NCBI GenBank assembly: GCA_021806005.1
Contig: JAJZDM010000001.1
Location: forward strand, 62,001 to 126,000
Source of the DNA: Acidobacteriota bacterium
GTDB taxonomy: Bacteria > Acidobacteriota > Terriglobia > Terriglobales > Acidobacteriaceae
DNA length: 64,000 nucleotides
Reading direction: 5' to 3'
The translations under genes were made by a program, and so were the position numbers. Below, in pieces: positions 19,563 through 30,980 of the stretch (position 1 is the first letter of the stretch; each line of letters opens with the position of its first letter). The notes beneath the pieces are model-generated. The model ran no database searches. It saw only the letters and a program-made list of their open reading frames with translations, and was not told where the DNA came from.

Positions 19563-20510
19563 TTACGCTGCAGTTGCCGGGTGCAGGGTGGCATCTCGCT
19601 GTCCGGTTTCTTTCCTGGGATGTGGCGCAGGGGATAGCACGGCCTGCAGGGCAAGCTGCAGAGCTTGCCGCCGCGCAGCCTTGACGGTATTGGCGAGCAC
19701 CGAGCCCGACCCCAGCGCGGCCTTTACAGCTATCGAGAGCAGGGCCAGGTCGTGCCATCGCCCGATGGCGTCCAGCCTCATCTTGATATCGGTGGCGAGC
19801 TCCCTGGCCAGCACAGAGCCGGTCTCCATCTCAGCCAGGTAGCGGACAGCTTTGGTTTGTTTGCGATAGGCATGCAGGCCCTTGCTGCCCAGCCCCTGTT
19901 TGCCAGCGGCACGGCGCCGAAGCAGGACGCGGCGCAACTCCTCTGCGCCGCATTGGGACTGCTCTTTGGCGATGGCCAGCAGCGGGATGGGGTGGAGGTG
20001 AGTGATGCGTCGGGCCAGCGGCTGCAGGGAGAGATCGAGAGCGGGCGTCAGGGCAGCAACGGTCTCTGACAGTGTTGTTGCCACCCGGCGGCGCCGGTGT
20101 GCCAGGCTGTTATCCATTTTGCGGCTCTCGGTTTGAAGACGCCCGCCTCCGGCGCCCGGACTCCGGGCAGAGGCTGCAAGGTCAGCCAGCAGGTGGCGTT
20201 GGACGTCCAGATCGCGAACCACTGCCGCAGCCTGGCGAACTGTCTTGAGCTCATGCATGGCCAGTCGGGTTTGGCGGCGAAGCGAGGAATCGCGTGGATG
20301 TTGCTGTTGCAGGGCGAGCAGGAAGGCTCCCAGCTTGCGGGTGGCGATGCGCAGCGAGTGTACTGTGCGGGGTGTGGCGTGGAGTTGGCAGGCGTGGAGC
20401 GCGGCGATCAACTCGTCGTGGAGTGGATCGAAGATGCCGCTCGCGCTGACCATCCGGATCAACCTTGGGCTCCACGCGGCGCTGAGGGAGGGGGTTGCGG
20501 TGGCGCTCAA
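19563..20510 (-). CDS. CHAD domain-containing protein
   Basis: HDELIAALHACQLHATPRTVHSLRIATRKLGAFL; repeated His/Arg helices (LHAYRKQTKAVRYLAEM). Confidence 0.78.
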   Translation of the reverse strand: MSATATPSLSAAWSPRLIRMVSASGIFDPLHDELIAALHACQLHATPRTVHSLRIATRKLGAFLLALQQQHPRDSSLRRQTRLAMHELKTVRQAAAVVRDLDVQRHLLADLAASARSPGAGGGRLQTESRKMDNSLAHRRRRVATTLSETVAALTPALDLSLQPLARRITHLHPIPLLAIAKEQSQCGAEELRRVLLRRRAAGKQGLGSKGLHAYRKQTKAVRYLAEMETGSVLARELATDIKMRLDAIGRWHDLALLSIAVKAALGSGSVLANTVKAARRQALQLALQAVLSPAPHPRKETGQRDATLHPATAA

Positions 20511-20846
20511 CCGGCATCTCCGCAGCGTGGAGGAGGCACTCCCTGGAGAGAGATGCTACACCCATCGTGGAGACGGGGACGGCGTGAGGTGGTGAGATGG
20601 TTGGCGGGGATCGCCCAGGTCCGGGGTCTTGGAGGAGGATGGGGGGATGGATTGGAGCCGGCCATGGCCGTGATACGTCCACAGTGCGGCGGTTCGTGCG
20701 ATACTCTTCGGTGCTTGAAGGTTTTGCCTTTGCAGGAGCCCTATCGTCCGAAGATCGCGCCAGGGCATGCTGCGCATGTCAGGATCCGCACATCCAGCCG
20801 CGGCTGAACGAAGATCGATGAGCCGCACCCACGAAGGAGTGATTGC

Positions 20847-22157
<1,311 letters not shown>

Positions 22158-22193
22158 GACCGATTCTGTACCCGATGACCTACACTCGGAGGG

Positions 22194-23540
22194 ATGAGTT
22201 TGCCGCTGGACAGCATCGCGACCAGTTGGGTTGGCACGGCCAATGATCCGGAGCGCGGCTTCCCGCTGCAGTGGCTGCCGTACTGCGCCTTCACGCCGGC
22301 CGCTGCCTCCGGGGCTGACGGTTTGGCTCATCCGGCTGCACATCTTGGCGTTGGCATCGGGGCCTTCATCCTGGACCTGCATGGGCTCCGTGCCAGCGGC
22401 TTGCTGCGGGATCTCCCCGAGGAGGTGCAATCAGCCTGCAGTGCGGCCCAGCTCAACGCGCTGATGAGCTGCGGTCCTGCCGCATGGTCTGCACTGCGAG
22501 GGCGGCTCTTCGATCTGCTGAAGACCGCCGAACCCCGTTCCAGCCGTGATACAGACCGGCAGCGACTGGTGGCCTCGCTGATGACACCCATGGCGCAGGC
22601 GGTCTTTCACAAGGCGGTATGTACGGAGAACTACACGGACTTTTATGCATCGCTCCACCATGCGACGAATGTCGGCCGGCTGTTCCGTCCGGAGAGGCCA
22701 CTGCTGCCCAACTATGCGTGGCTGCCGATTGGCTATCATGGCCGGGCCTCCTCGCTGGTGCTGAGCGGGACGGCGGTGCGAAGACCCTATGGGCAGTACA
22801 AGATCGCTGCGGAGTCCGCTCCGGTCTTCCAGGCCAGCGCTCGACTGGACTACGAGATGGAGGTGGCGGCCTATGTCGGGGTGGAGAATAGTTTGGGCGA
22901 GCGGGTGCGCATCGAAGAAGCTACGAAGCATCTGTTTGGCTTATCCCTGCTCAACGACTGGTCGGCGCGCGATATCCAATCCTGGGAGTATCAGCCGCTC
23001 GGCCCGTTTCTGGGCAAGAGTTTCGCCACCAGCATCTCGCCGTGGGTGGTTCCCATGGAGGCTCTGGCTCCGTACCGGACGAAGCTCGCCCCACGCGCTG
23101 CCGCAGACCCTGCGCCGATGGCCTACCTGGCCGAACCGGAAGAGGCTCTCTCCGGCTTCAACATAACGCTGGAGGCGTATCTCTCCACGGCGCGGATGCG
23201 CGAACAGGCTATGGCTCCGGTGCGGCTGGGCCGGGCGAATCTGCGAGATCTTTACTGGTCGTTTGCACAGATGCTGACGCACCACACCAGCAACGGCTGC
23301 AACCTGAGAGTGGGCGATATTCTGGCCAGCGGGACCGTCTCTGGAGAGCAGCCAGGCTCTCAGGGAAGTTTGTTGGAGATGACGCGCGGAGGGGACGATC
23401 CTTTGTGCCTGCCGACGGGCGAGAGGCGCGCGTTTCTGGAGGATGGCGATGAGGTGAGCCTGCGCGGCTACGGGGATTGCACGGGCCTTCCACGGGTTTC
23501 GCTGGGCGAGTGCACAGGCAGGATTCTCGCTGCTGGCTAG
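22194..23540 (+). CDS. fahA: Fumarylacetoacetase
   Basis: DFYASLHHATNVGRLFRPE, LPIGYHGRASSLVLSGT, LLNDWSARDIQSWEYQPLGPFLGKSF. Confidence 0.96.
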   Translation: MSLPLDSIATSWVGTANDPERGFPLQWLPYCAFTPAAASGADGLAHPAAHLGVGIGAFILDLHGLRASGLLRDLPEEVQSACSAAQLNALMSCGPAAWSALRGRLFDLLKTAEPRSSRDTDRQRLVASLMTPMAQAVFHKAVCTENYTDFYASLHHATNVGRLFRPERPLLPNYAWLPIGYHGRASSLVLSGTAVRRPYGQYKIAAESAPVFQASARLDYEMEVAAYVGVENSLGERVRIEEATKHLFGLSLLNDWSARDIQSWEYQPLGPFLGKSFATSISPWVVPMEALAPYRTKLAPRAAADPAPMAYLAEPEEALSGFNITLEAYLSTARMREQAMAPVRLGRANLRDLYWSFAQMLTHHTSNGCNLRVGDILASGTVSGEQPGSQGSLLEMTRGGDDPLCLPTGERRAFLEDGDEVSLRGYGDCTGLPRVSLGECTGRILAAG

Positions 23541-23776
23541 CAGGGCCCCTGGAGCTGGAGACGAGAGCGTGCGTCCCGGGTGGAGTCTGCGAGATTCGGG
23601 TGGCCGATCTGAGGGGAGACTGAAAGAACTACCAGGAAATGGATTTGGCCGAAGTTCCCGGCTGAGGGTTCGCTGCGGTTGACATCCTCTCTATCGGGGA
23701 TCATTCTTCATGAGGGGCGAGCCGGGCGCACCGCGAACTGCTCTGTATCGGCGCCAGTCCGAGGAGGAACCGAAGC

Positions 23777-24901
23777 ATGGCCACTTTCGTTCGGCAAGCC
23801 GCCGAGACCGTAACTGACTTTCTTCCTCTTCTGGGCACGGACCACGTGGAGTTTTACGTGGGGAATGCGCGCCAGTCAGCCTACTTCTACCGCGCCGCCC
23901 TGGGAATGAAACTGGTTGCCTACGCAGGTCCGGAGACCGGCTGCCGTGATCGTGCCTCCTATGTTCTGCAGCAGGGAAAGATCCGCTTTGTACTGACCAC
24001 AGCGCTGTACTCCGATACGGAGATCGCCCGGCATGTTGCCCGGCATGGCGATGGTGTCCGCGTCATTGCTCTGTGGGTGGACGACGCCGCCGGCGCCTGG
24101 CGCGAGACCACGGCTCGAGGGGCGACCTCTGCGCAGGAGCCCACGGCCGTCTCCGATGAGCACGGCTCGGTGGTCATCTCCAGCATCCGGGCGTACGGCG
24201 ACACGATCCATACGTTTGTAGAACGCCGCAACTACAACGGAGTCTTCTTCCCCGGCTATCGCGCGCTGGAAGAAGACACGGTTGCCCGGCCGGTGGGTCT
24301 GTTGCACATCGACCACATCGTTGGGAACGTCGGTTGGAACGCCATGAACGAGTGGGTGGACTTCTACTCCCGGGTGATGGGCTTCTCTCTCTATCAGCAC
24401 TTTGACGACAGGGATATCTCTACTGAGTACTCCGCCCTGATGTCCAAGGTGATGGCGAACGCCAACGGCTATGTGAAGTTTCCCATCAACGAACCGGCGG
24501 TGGGCCGCAGGAAGTCACAGATCGAGGAGTATCTGGAGTTTTACGATGGTCCCGGTGTTCAACATCTGGCGCTGGCGACCCACGATATTCTCGCCACTGT
24601 CTCCAGCCTGGAGCGCCAGGGGGTGCAGTTCCTCACCGTTCCGCACACGTACTACACCGAGTTGCAGCAGCGCGTGGGCCGGATCGACGAGCCGCTGGAG
24701 GAGCTGGAGCGTCTGGGAATTCTGGTGGATCGCGACGACGAGGGTTATATGCTCCAGATCTTCACCAAGCCGGTGGAGGACCGTCCAACGCTGTTCTTTG
24801 AGATCATCCAGCGCAAGGGCAGCCGCAGCTTCGGCAAGGGAAACTTCAAAGCCCTGTTCGAGGCCATCGAACGTGAGCAGGAAGCCCGTGGAAATCTTTA
24901 G
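23777..24901 (+). CDS. hppD: 4-hydroxyphenylpyruvate dioxygenase
   Basis: DHVEFYVGNARQSAYFYRAALGMK; GLLHIDHIVGNV; GPGVQHLALATHDI; ILVDRDDEGYMLQIFTKPVEDRPTLFFEIIQRKG. Confidence 0.96.
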   Translation: MATFVRQAAETVTDFLPLLGTDHVEFYVGNARQSAYFYRAALGMKLVAYAGPETGCRDRASYVLQQGKIRFVLTTALYSDTEIARHVARHGDGVRVIALWVDDAAGAWRETTARGATSAQEPTAVSDEHGSVVISSIRAYGDTIHTFVERRNYNGVFFPGYRALEEDTVARPVGLLHIDHIVGNVGWNAMNEWVDFYSRVMGFSLYQHFDDRDISTEYSALMSKVMANANGYVKFPINEPAVGRRKSQIEEYLEFYDGPGVQHLALATHDILATVSSLERQGVQFLTVPHTYYTELQQRVGRIDEPLEELERLGILVDRDDEGYMLQIFTKPVEDRPTLFFEIIQRKGSRSFGKGNFKALFEAIEREQEARGNL

Positions 24902-25628
24902 TCCAGACCGAGTTCATAAGTTGTATCCGGATGCGCGCTCCGCGCTGGCCGGCATTGTGCGCGACGGCATGCTGCTGGCCGTGGGTGGCTTTGGCCTGTG
25001 CGGCATTCCGGAGGCCCTGCTGGCTGCGGTGCAGGAGAGCGGCGTGCGCGACCTGACTATCGCCAGCAACAACGCCGGAGTGGACGACTGGGGAATAGGC
25101 CTGCTGCTGGCCGCGCGCCAGGTGAAGAAGATGATCTCCAGCTACGTCGGGGAGAACGGGGAGTTCGAGCGCCAGTTTCTCTCCGGGGAGTTGGAGGTGG
25201 AGTTCTGTCCGCAGGGCACGCTGGCTGAGAGGATGCGCGCCGGGGGTGCAGGTATCCCCGGCTTCTACACTCCCACCGGCGTTGGTACGGTAGTGGCGGA
25301 GGGCAAGGAACACAAGGAGTTTGACGGTCACACCTACATCCTGGAGCGCGGCCTGGTCGCCGATCTCTCCCTGGTGAAGGCGTGGAAGGCCGATACCGCC
25401 GGGAATCTGGTGTACCGCCGAACGGCGCGGAACTTCAACCCTCCTGCGGCGACCTGCGGCAGGATGACGGTGGCAGAGGCGGAGATCATCGTCCAGCCAG
25501 GCGAGTTGGATCCCGACCAGATCCACACTCCGGGCATATTTGTTCATCGTCTGGTACACAACCCGCACCCGGAGAAGCGGATCGAAAAGATTACGACCCG
25601 GGAGAACAATTCCAGAGAGGTCTTCTGA
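24873..25628 (+). CDS. scoA: 3-oxoacid CoA-transferase subunit A
   Basis: [69 protein letters not shown] start at 24873 or 24888 overlaps the hppD 3' end. Confidence 0.92.
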   Translation: MSRKPVEIFSPDRVHKLYPDARSALAGIVRDGMLLAVGGFGLCGIPEALLAAVQESGVRDLTIASNNAGVDDWGIGLLLAARQVKKMISSYVGENGEFERQFLSGELEVEFCPQGTLAERMRAGGAGIPGFYTPTGVGTVVAEGKEHKEFDGHTYILERGLVADLSLVKAWKADTAGNLVYRRTARNFNPPAATCGRMTVAEAEIIVQPGELDPDQIHTPGIFVHRLVHNPHPEKRIEKITTRENNSREVF

Positions 25629-25631
25629 GCT

Positions 25632-26258
25632 ATGCCGTGGAACCGCAATCAGATGGCTGCCCGCGCCGCCCTTGAGCTCCGCGACGGGTTTTATGTCAAC
25701 CTGGGGATTGGCATGCCCACGCTGGTGGCCAACTTTGTTCCAGCCGACATTACCGTAACCCTGCAGTCAGAGAACGGTCTGCTGGGCATGGGACCGTTTC
25801 CTGAGACCTCCGAGGTGGATGCCGACCTGATCAACGCCGGCAAGCAGACGGTCACCTTTCTTCCTGGCGCTTCAACCTTCTCCAGCGATGAGTCCTTTGC
25901 CATGATCCGCGGAGGTCACATCGATCTGGCCATTCTGGGGGCGATGCAGGTCTCCGAACACGGCGATCTGGCCAACTGGATGATCCCGGGAAAGCGGGTA
26001 AAGGGAATGGGCGGGGCGATGGACCTGGTCTCAGGCGTCCGCCGCGTGGTGGTCCTGATGGAGCATACCTCACAGGGCGCACCCAAGCTGCTGCGGGCCT
26101 GCACCCTGCCGCTTACCGGCGCCGGTGTCGTGGATAGGGTGATCACCGACCTGGGCGTGTTCGACGTTACCGGCGAGGGTTTTGTCGCCGCCGAACTGGC
26201 CCCGGAGGTTACGGTTGGGCAGGTTCAACAGGCCAGCGGCGTGCTGGTGAGATTCTAG
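25632..26258 (+). CDS. scoB: 3-oxoacid CoA-transferase subunit B
   Basis: [53 protein letters not shown]. Confidence 0.94.
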   Translation: MPWNRNQMAARAALELRDGFYVNLGIGMPTLVANFVPADITVTLQSENGLLGMGPFPETSEVDADLINAGKQTVTFLPGASTFSSDESFAMIRGGHIDLAILGAMQVSEHGDLANWMIPGKRVKGMGGAMDLVSGVRRVVVLMEHTSQGAPKLLRACTLPLTGAGVVDRVITDLGVFDVTGEGFVAAELAPEVTVGQVQQASGVLVRF

Positions 26259-26279
26259 GGGCGGTCGGGAGAGATCAGC

Positions 26280-27629
26280 ATGCGTGTAGGGTTTCTCCTG
26301 ATGACGACGATCCTTGCCGCCTCGACCGCCTTATGTCAGGAGAAGGCCGTTATGAGCGCACAAAGCATGGTCGAAGAGGCCCGCCAGGCCTCGACGTTGA
26401 GCGGTGCTCTGGCAGTTGCGGGTACCGAACCGGTTCGCATCCTGTACATTCACGGCATCGGCGCAACAGGCTCTGGCGGCTCACTGGATCTGCAGCGGAG
26501 CATCTGCCGCTATGCCCGTAAGATGATGCACCAGGAGTGCGTGGGCGGGCCGACCCGGGTGGGCGACCGCGAGTACGCCGATGATGGTATCTTCGCCCCT
26601 TACGAGGAGGCCGGGAGCAACGGACTGGATCCGAAGGTTGCGGCGGTGCGCTACATGGGCTCTCCTATCTGGACGACGTGGGACCAGTGGCACGCTTCCG
26701 CACCTTTCGTCGACCACTACCGCATTCTCTTTCGCAGTGGCAAATCTGTTCTGGTGGATGAGATCAACTGGTGGCCGCTGGTGATTCCGATCAAATGCCA
26801 GTTCATGATGCCGGATGAGACCCAGTTGGCCGGCAGATGGAAGGGCAGGGGCGACAACTACCTGAGCATCTGCTCGCGTCAGGAAGCGGGTGTGACGGAT
26901 GTGCAGGCGCGATCGTTCAACTGGCTGCAGGCGGCCGGCTACACACTGGACGAGCTCAACGAGCGTCCGAACCGCGCTGTGCTGATCAATCGCTGGGCCA
27001 AGGTTGGGGTGATGGATTGGCGGTTCTCGGATGCCTTTCTCGGGGTTGGTCCTCTCCGCCGCTTCATCAGCGACGGAATAGCCGACCTGCTGGTGAAGTG
27101 CATTCCGGCGTCGGCGGATCGAACTACTCACTTCATCGCTGTCACGCACAGCATGGGCAGCTACCTGCTGACCTCCACGCTGGCCATGCAGAAGTGGGAG
27201 GATCTGGGCGTGGCGAACACGATGATGCAGGACCGCTTTGATCGGCTGCTGCAGCATCTGGACGCTGCGTTCTTCTTCGCTAATCAGATTCCTCTGCTGG
27301 TGATGGCTGATCTGGACAGGTCGAGTACTGAGTTCTTTGCCTTTGGCGAATGGAGCCGACAGAGGAAGGCCTACCTGAAGGCGAGCGACGGCGAGACGGT
27401 GGGCAGGGTGGTTGCATGGAGCGACCCTGATGACGTTCTTACCTGGCGCCTGGACAAGGATTTCCAGCGCTGGCAGACTCCGCCGGGTAACGGGATCAAG
27501 GTGGAGAATCGGCTGGTCAGGAACGGCGTGCGCTGGTTCGGGCTGGTCGAGAATCCGGAGTCTGCCCACGATAACTACGCTCGGAATTCCAAGGTGCTGC
27601 GCGCCTTGCTGGAAAGTCCGCTGCCGTAA
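26280..27629 (+). CDS. Hypothetical secreted alpha/beta-hydrolase-like protein
   Basis: Signal peptide; EPVRILYIHGIGATGSGGS (HG oxyanion-like) and HFIAVTHSMGSYLL (G/HxSxG nucleophile-like elbow). Confidence 0.6.
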   Translation: MRVGFLLMTTILAASTALCQEKAVMSAQSMVEEARQASTLSGALAVAGTEPVRILYIHGIGATGSGGSLDLQRSICRYARKMMHQECVGGPTRVGDREYADDGIFAPYEEAGSNGLDPKVAAVRYMGSPIWTTWDQWHASAPFVDHYRILFRSGKSVLVDEINWWPLVIPIKCQFMMPDETQLAGRWKGRGDNYLSICSRQEAGVTDVQARSFNWLQAAGYTLDELNERPNRAVLINRWAKVGVMDWRFSDAFLGVGPLRRFISDGIADLLVKCIPASADRTTHFIAVTHSMGSYLLTSTLAMQKWEDLGVANTMMQDRFDRLLQHLDAAFFFANQIPLLVMADLDRSSTEFFAFGEWSRQRKAYLKASDGETVGRVVAWSDPDDVLTWRLDKDFQRWQTPPGNGIKVENRLVRNGVRWFGLVENPESAHDNYARNSKVLRALLESPLP

Positions 27630-27690
27630 GATCATCTTCCGACGGTTGGCCTGCGGAACGTCTCGCATCGGGCCAGCAAGACCGGCTCGC

Positions 27691-27723
27691 GGGAAGGTTG
27701 GGGACGGTTCAAGAAACCTTCCC
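27691..27723. terminator. Hairpin between convergent genes
   Basis: GGGAAGGTT-15 nt-AACCTTCCC, perfect 9-bp inverted repeat between the 27629 (+) and 27792 (-) stops. Confidence 0.4.
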
Positions 27724-27791
27724 CAGTGAAGGTTTGGGTGGAACGTAGCAGTGTGTCCAGAGAGATCGTCTCTGGGTCCGGGTTCGCGGGC

Positions 27792-28568
27792 TCAGGACCA
27801 GGTGGGTTTTCGCTTCTCCAGAAAGGACGCCACGCCCTCATGAAAGTCGGCTGTCTCCCGGGCTGCCGCATTGGCCTCCAGGGAGGAGGCGATGGCCGCA
27901 TCCAGCCAGGCCCGGCTCTGCGCTGCCAGCAACTTTTTCGTGGCCCGCACACTTGCTGGGCTGTTCGCGCAGAGGGTCTGGGCAAGTGCCTGCACGCGGG
28001 CGGAGAGTTCCTGAGGAGCTGCGAGTTCGGTGATGAGCCCCAGGCGATATCCCTCGACGGCGTCAAAGAGCCTGCCGGTGAGCAGCAGATCCCGAGCCCG
28101 CTTCTCCCCGATCTGCAGCACCAGGTATGCCGACACCAGCGCCGGCACGAATCCGATGCGGACCTCGGTGTAACCGAACTTTGCCTCAGGTACGGCCAGG
28201 GTGAAGTCGCAGATGGTGGCCAGCCCGGTTCCGCCTGCGATGGCCGCTCCATGGACCGCGGCGATGGTCGCCTTGGGCAGCTCATACAAGGTGCGGAACA
28301 AGCGGGATATGCGATCGGCATCTTCACGGTGCTCGATGGCGCTCTTGTCTTTGGCTGCCTGCAAGGCAGAGAGATCGAGGCCGGAGCAGAATGCGTCGCC
28401 GGCTCCCTCCAGTATCACCACGCGGCAGGAGCCGGCTCCGGCGTCTTCAAGTGCCGTGGTCAACTCGCTCTGCATCAGCGGCGTCATGGCGTTGCGCCGC
28501 TCCGGGCGGTTCAGCCGAATCTTCCGCACCCAGCCCTGCTCCTCAACGATGATGGTCGTGTAGCTCAC
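27792..28568 (-). CDS. Enoyl-CoA hydratase/isomerase family (probable methylglutaconyl-CoA hydratase)
   Basis: NRPERRNAMTPLM, GAGDAFCSGLDLSAL, VHGAAIAGGTGLATICDFTLA; stop-start overlap with the HMG-CoA lyase gene; context of leucine catabolism. Confidence 0.88.
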   Translation of the reverse strand: MSYTTIIVEEQGWVRKIRLNRPERRNAMTPLMQSELTTALEDAGAGSCRVVILEGAGDAFCSGLDLSALQAAKDKSAIEHREDADRISRLFRTLYELPKATIAAVHGAAIAGGTGLATICDFTLAVPEAKFGYTEVRIGFVPALVSAYLVLQIGEKRARDLLLTGRLFDAVEGYRLGLITELAAPQELSARVQALAQTLCANSPASVRATKKLLAAQSRAWLDAAIASSLEANAAARETADFHEGVASFLEKRKPTWS

Positions 28569-29476
28569 AACACCTCTCCTTTTGCCGCGGGGCGTTCGTC
28601 CGGCGGCAGTCGATGGCCGTAGTCCTGCGCGATCCGCTCTGTCTCGACGAGGAGTTCACCCAGGGGCTGGATGTGAGGCAGGTTGGCGTCCAGATCGCGC
28701 AGCACCGCCAGCAGGATCTCCGTGGGGATGTTCCCGACCAGCGCGTCCTGGGCGAAGGGACAGCCGCCAAGCCCGCCAAGGGCGGCATCGAAGCGTCTGC
28801 AGCCGCCGGCAAACGCCGCCTTGATGTGGTCGGCAGCCTGATCGCGGCGGGCATGCAGATGCACCCCGATCTCCAGTTCAGGATGCTCCGCCACGACCTC
28901 ACCGACGACCTGCAGCAATTGGAAGGAGGTGGCCACTCCCACGGTATCGGCCAGGGAGATCTGGCCGATGCCATAGCTCTTCAGCGTGTCGCAGGCATCG
29001 AGCACTAGAGGCAGGCCCCAGGGATCTCCGTAGGGATTGCCGAAGGCCATGGAGACGTAGGCCACCAGACCCAGGTCTGCGCTTTGGGCGAGGTTGCGGA
29101 TCTCGGCCAGAGCGTGCAGTGCCTCCATCTGGGTCTGCCGCTGGTTGCGCAAGAGAAAACCGGGTGAGATGGAGTAAGGAAACCCCAGCGTGTTCACCTT
29201 GCCGGTGGCGATGGCGCGCTGGGCTCCCTGGGGATTGACCACGATCCCGATCACCTCTACCGAAGCAGGCAATGGGTCCAAGAGTTGCAGGACCTGTTCG
29301 GAATCTGCCATCTGCGGCACCGCAGCGGGAGAGACGAAGCTGGCTGCATCGATGTGCAGAAAACCTGCAGCGACCAGTTTCTGCAGAAAGGCCGCCTTGC
29401 GTTCGGACGGAATCTGACCGCTCAGCCCCTGCCATGCGTCGCGAGGGCACTCGACGATCTTGACTGCTTGCTTCAT
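28565..29476 (-). CDS. Hydroxymethylglutaryl-CoA lyase
   Basis: In-frame ATG at 29476 (MKQAVKIVECPRDAWQGL); VAYVSMAFGNPYGDPW, GISLADTVGVAT-like, GGCPFAQDALVGNIPTE. Confidence 0.88.
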   Translation of the reverse strand: MKQAVKIVECPRDAWQGLSGQIPSERKAAFLQKLVAAGFLHIDAASFVSPAAVPQMADSEQVLQLLDPLPASVEVIGIVVNPQGAQRAIATGKVNTLGFPYSISPGFLLRNQRQTQMEALHALAEIRNLAQSADLGLVAYVSMAFGNPYGDPWGLPLVLDACDTLKSYGIGQISLADTVGVATSFQLLQVVGEVVAEHPELEIGVHLHARRDQAADHIKAAFAGGCRRFDAALGGLGGCPFAQDALVGNIPTEILLAVLRDLDANLPHIQPLGELLVETERIAQDYGHRLPPDERPAAKGEVL

Positions 29477-29607
29477 GGAATCCTTCACTGAATCCTTCCC
29501 TGGCCCTGCCCAGCCTGATAACGATGGGCCTGCTGTGGTTGGTGATGCCAGGCCGGCAGTCGGCTGTACGCTCCGGTCGGTCTGTCCCAACCTTCAGGGA
29601 GATGGCT

Positions 29608-30798
29608 CTATCCGCGAGAGGGTTGTACCTTGAGGATCTCCCGCGCGATGACCATGCGCTGGATCTCACTGGTTCCCTCACCGATGGTGCACAGCTTGAC
29701 ATCGCGATAGAACTTCTCCGCGGGATAGTCTTTGATGAACCCGTAGCCGCCGAACAACTGCACGGCCTCATTGCAGATCTTCACGGCAACCTCGCTGGCA
29801 AAGAGCTTGGCCATGGCCGACTCGCGGGTGATTCTTCTTCCGGCATCCTTCAACACTGCGGAGCGTTGGGTCAGCAGGCGCGCGGCGTCCAGCTCGGTGG
29901 CCATATCGGCGAGCTTCCACTGGATTCCCTGGAACTCTGCGATGGCCTTTCCAAACTGGCGGCGCTCCTTGACGTAGCGCAGCGCCGCATCCAGGGCTCC
30001 GCGCGCAATTCCCAGGGAGAGCGCCGCAATCGAGATTCGTCCGCCGTCCAGGATCCGCATGGCATCGACGAACCCCTCGCCCTCGACGCCCAGAAGGTTT
30101 TCGGCTGGAATCTCGCAATCCTCAAAGATCAATTCGGAGGTATCGCTGGCGCGCAGGCCGAGCTTGTTCTCCTTCTTTCCTGCCCGAAAGCCTCGGGTGT
30201 TCTTTTCGACCACAAAGGCGGAGAGGCCGTGGGTGCCTTTGGACTTGTCGGTTACGGCGATCACGACCAGCACATCCGCATAGTGTCCGTTGGTGATGAA
30301 GGTCTTGGTTCCGTTGAGCACCCATCGGTCGCCCTTGCGGACGGCGGTGGTCCGAGCCCCGCCTGCGTCGGAGCCGGATCCCGGTTCCGTAAGCCCCCAG
30401 GCGGCCAGCCACTCGCCGGTTGCCAGTCTCGGAATATATCTCCGCCGCTGCTCCTCATTGCCGGCCACGAAGATATGATTCGAGCCCAGCGAGTTATGCG
30501 CGGCGACGGTGAGGCCTATGGAGCCGTCGACGGCTGAGAGTTCTTCGATGGCCAGTACGTAGTCCACATAGCCCATTCCCGCGCCGCCGTACTCGGCGGG
30601 AAAGATCACCCCCAGCAGCCCCATCTCTCCCAGCTTCTTCACGGTGGAAACAGGGAACTCGCCCTTCTCATCCCACTCCATCATGAAAGGCGCGATCTCG
30701 CGCGCGGCAAACTGTCGAATCTCTTTGCGCAGGGCCTCCTGGTCTTCGGTCAGTACAAACGGGTACAACAGATCCTTGTTCTCAACTGCAACGCCCAT
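29608..30798 (-). CDS. Acyl-CoA dehydrogenase (probable isovaleryl-CoA dehydrogenase)
   Basis: In-frame ATG at 30798 ([23 protein letters not shown]); [59 protein letters not shown]. Confidence 0.9.
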   Translation of the reverse strand: MGVAVENKDLLYPFVLTEDQEALRKEIRQFAAREIAPFMMEWDEKGEFPVSTVKKLGEMGLLGVIFPAEYGGAGMGYVDYVLAIEELSAVDGSIGLTVAAHNSLGSNHIFVAGNEEQRRRYIPRLATGEWLAAWGLTEPGSGSDAGGARTTAVRKGDRWVLNGTKTFITNGHYADVLVVIAVTDKSKGTHGLSAFVVEKNTRGFRAGKKENKLGLRASDTSELIFEDCEIPAENLLGVEGEGFVDAMRILDGGRISIAALSLGIARGALDAALRYVKERRQFGKAIAEFQGIQWKLADMATELDAARLLTQRSAVLKDAGRRITRESAMAKLFASEVAVKICNEAVQLFGGYGFIKDYPAEKFYRDVKLCTIGEGTSEIQRMVIAREILKVQPSRG

Positions 30799-30980
30799 CG
30801 TTTCGGCTCCTTTGCCGGTTTCCGTGCTCCGCACCCCAGTGCGGAACTCCGCAGATGTTCTGGATGATGCCGGTTCTTCCCAAAGTGCTGCCCGGCCGCC
30901 AGGTTCCGGCTCCGGGTTGAGCCAGCGAATCATACAACCCGGCGAAGACCGCTGCCCAGTCCTCTGGGCGACTATCGCAC

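Noticed and set aside
26481-27668. 395-aa minus-strand ORF opposite the alpha/beta-hydrolase-like gene
   Set aside because: The plus-strand ORF has a signal peptide and serine-hydrolase-like motifs; the minus frame has no coherent domain.
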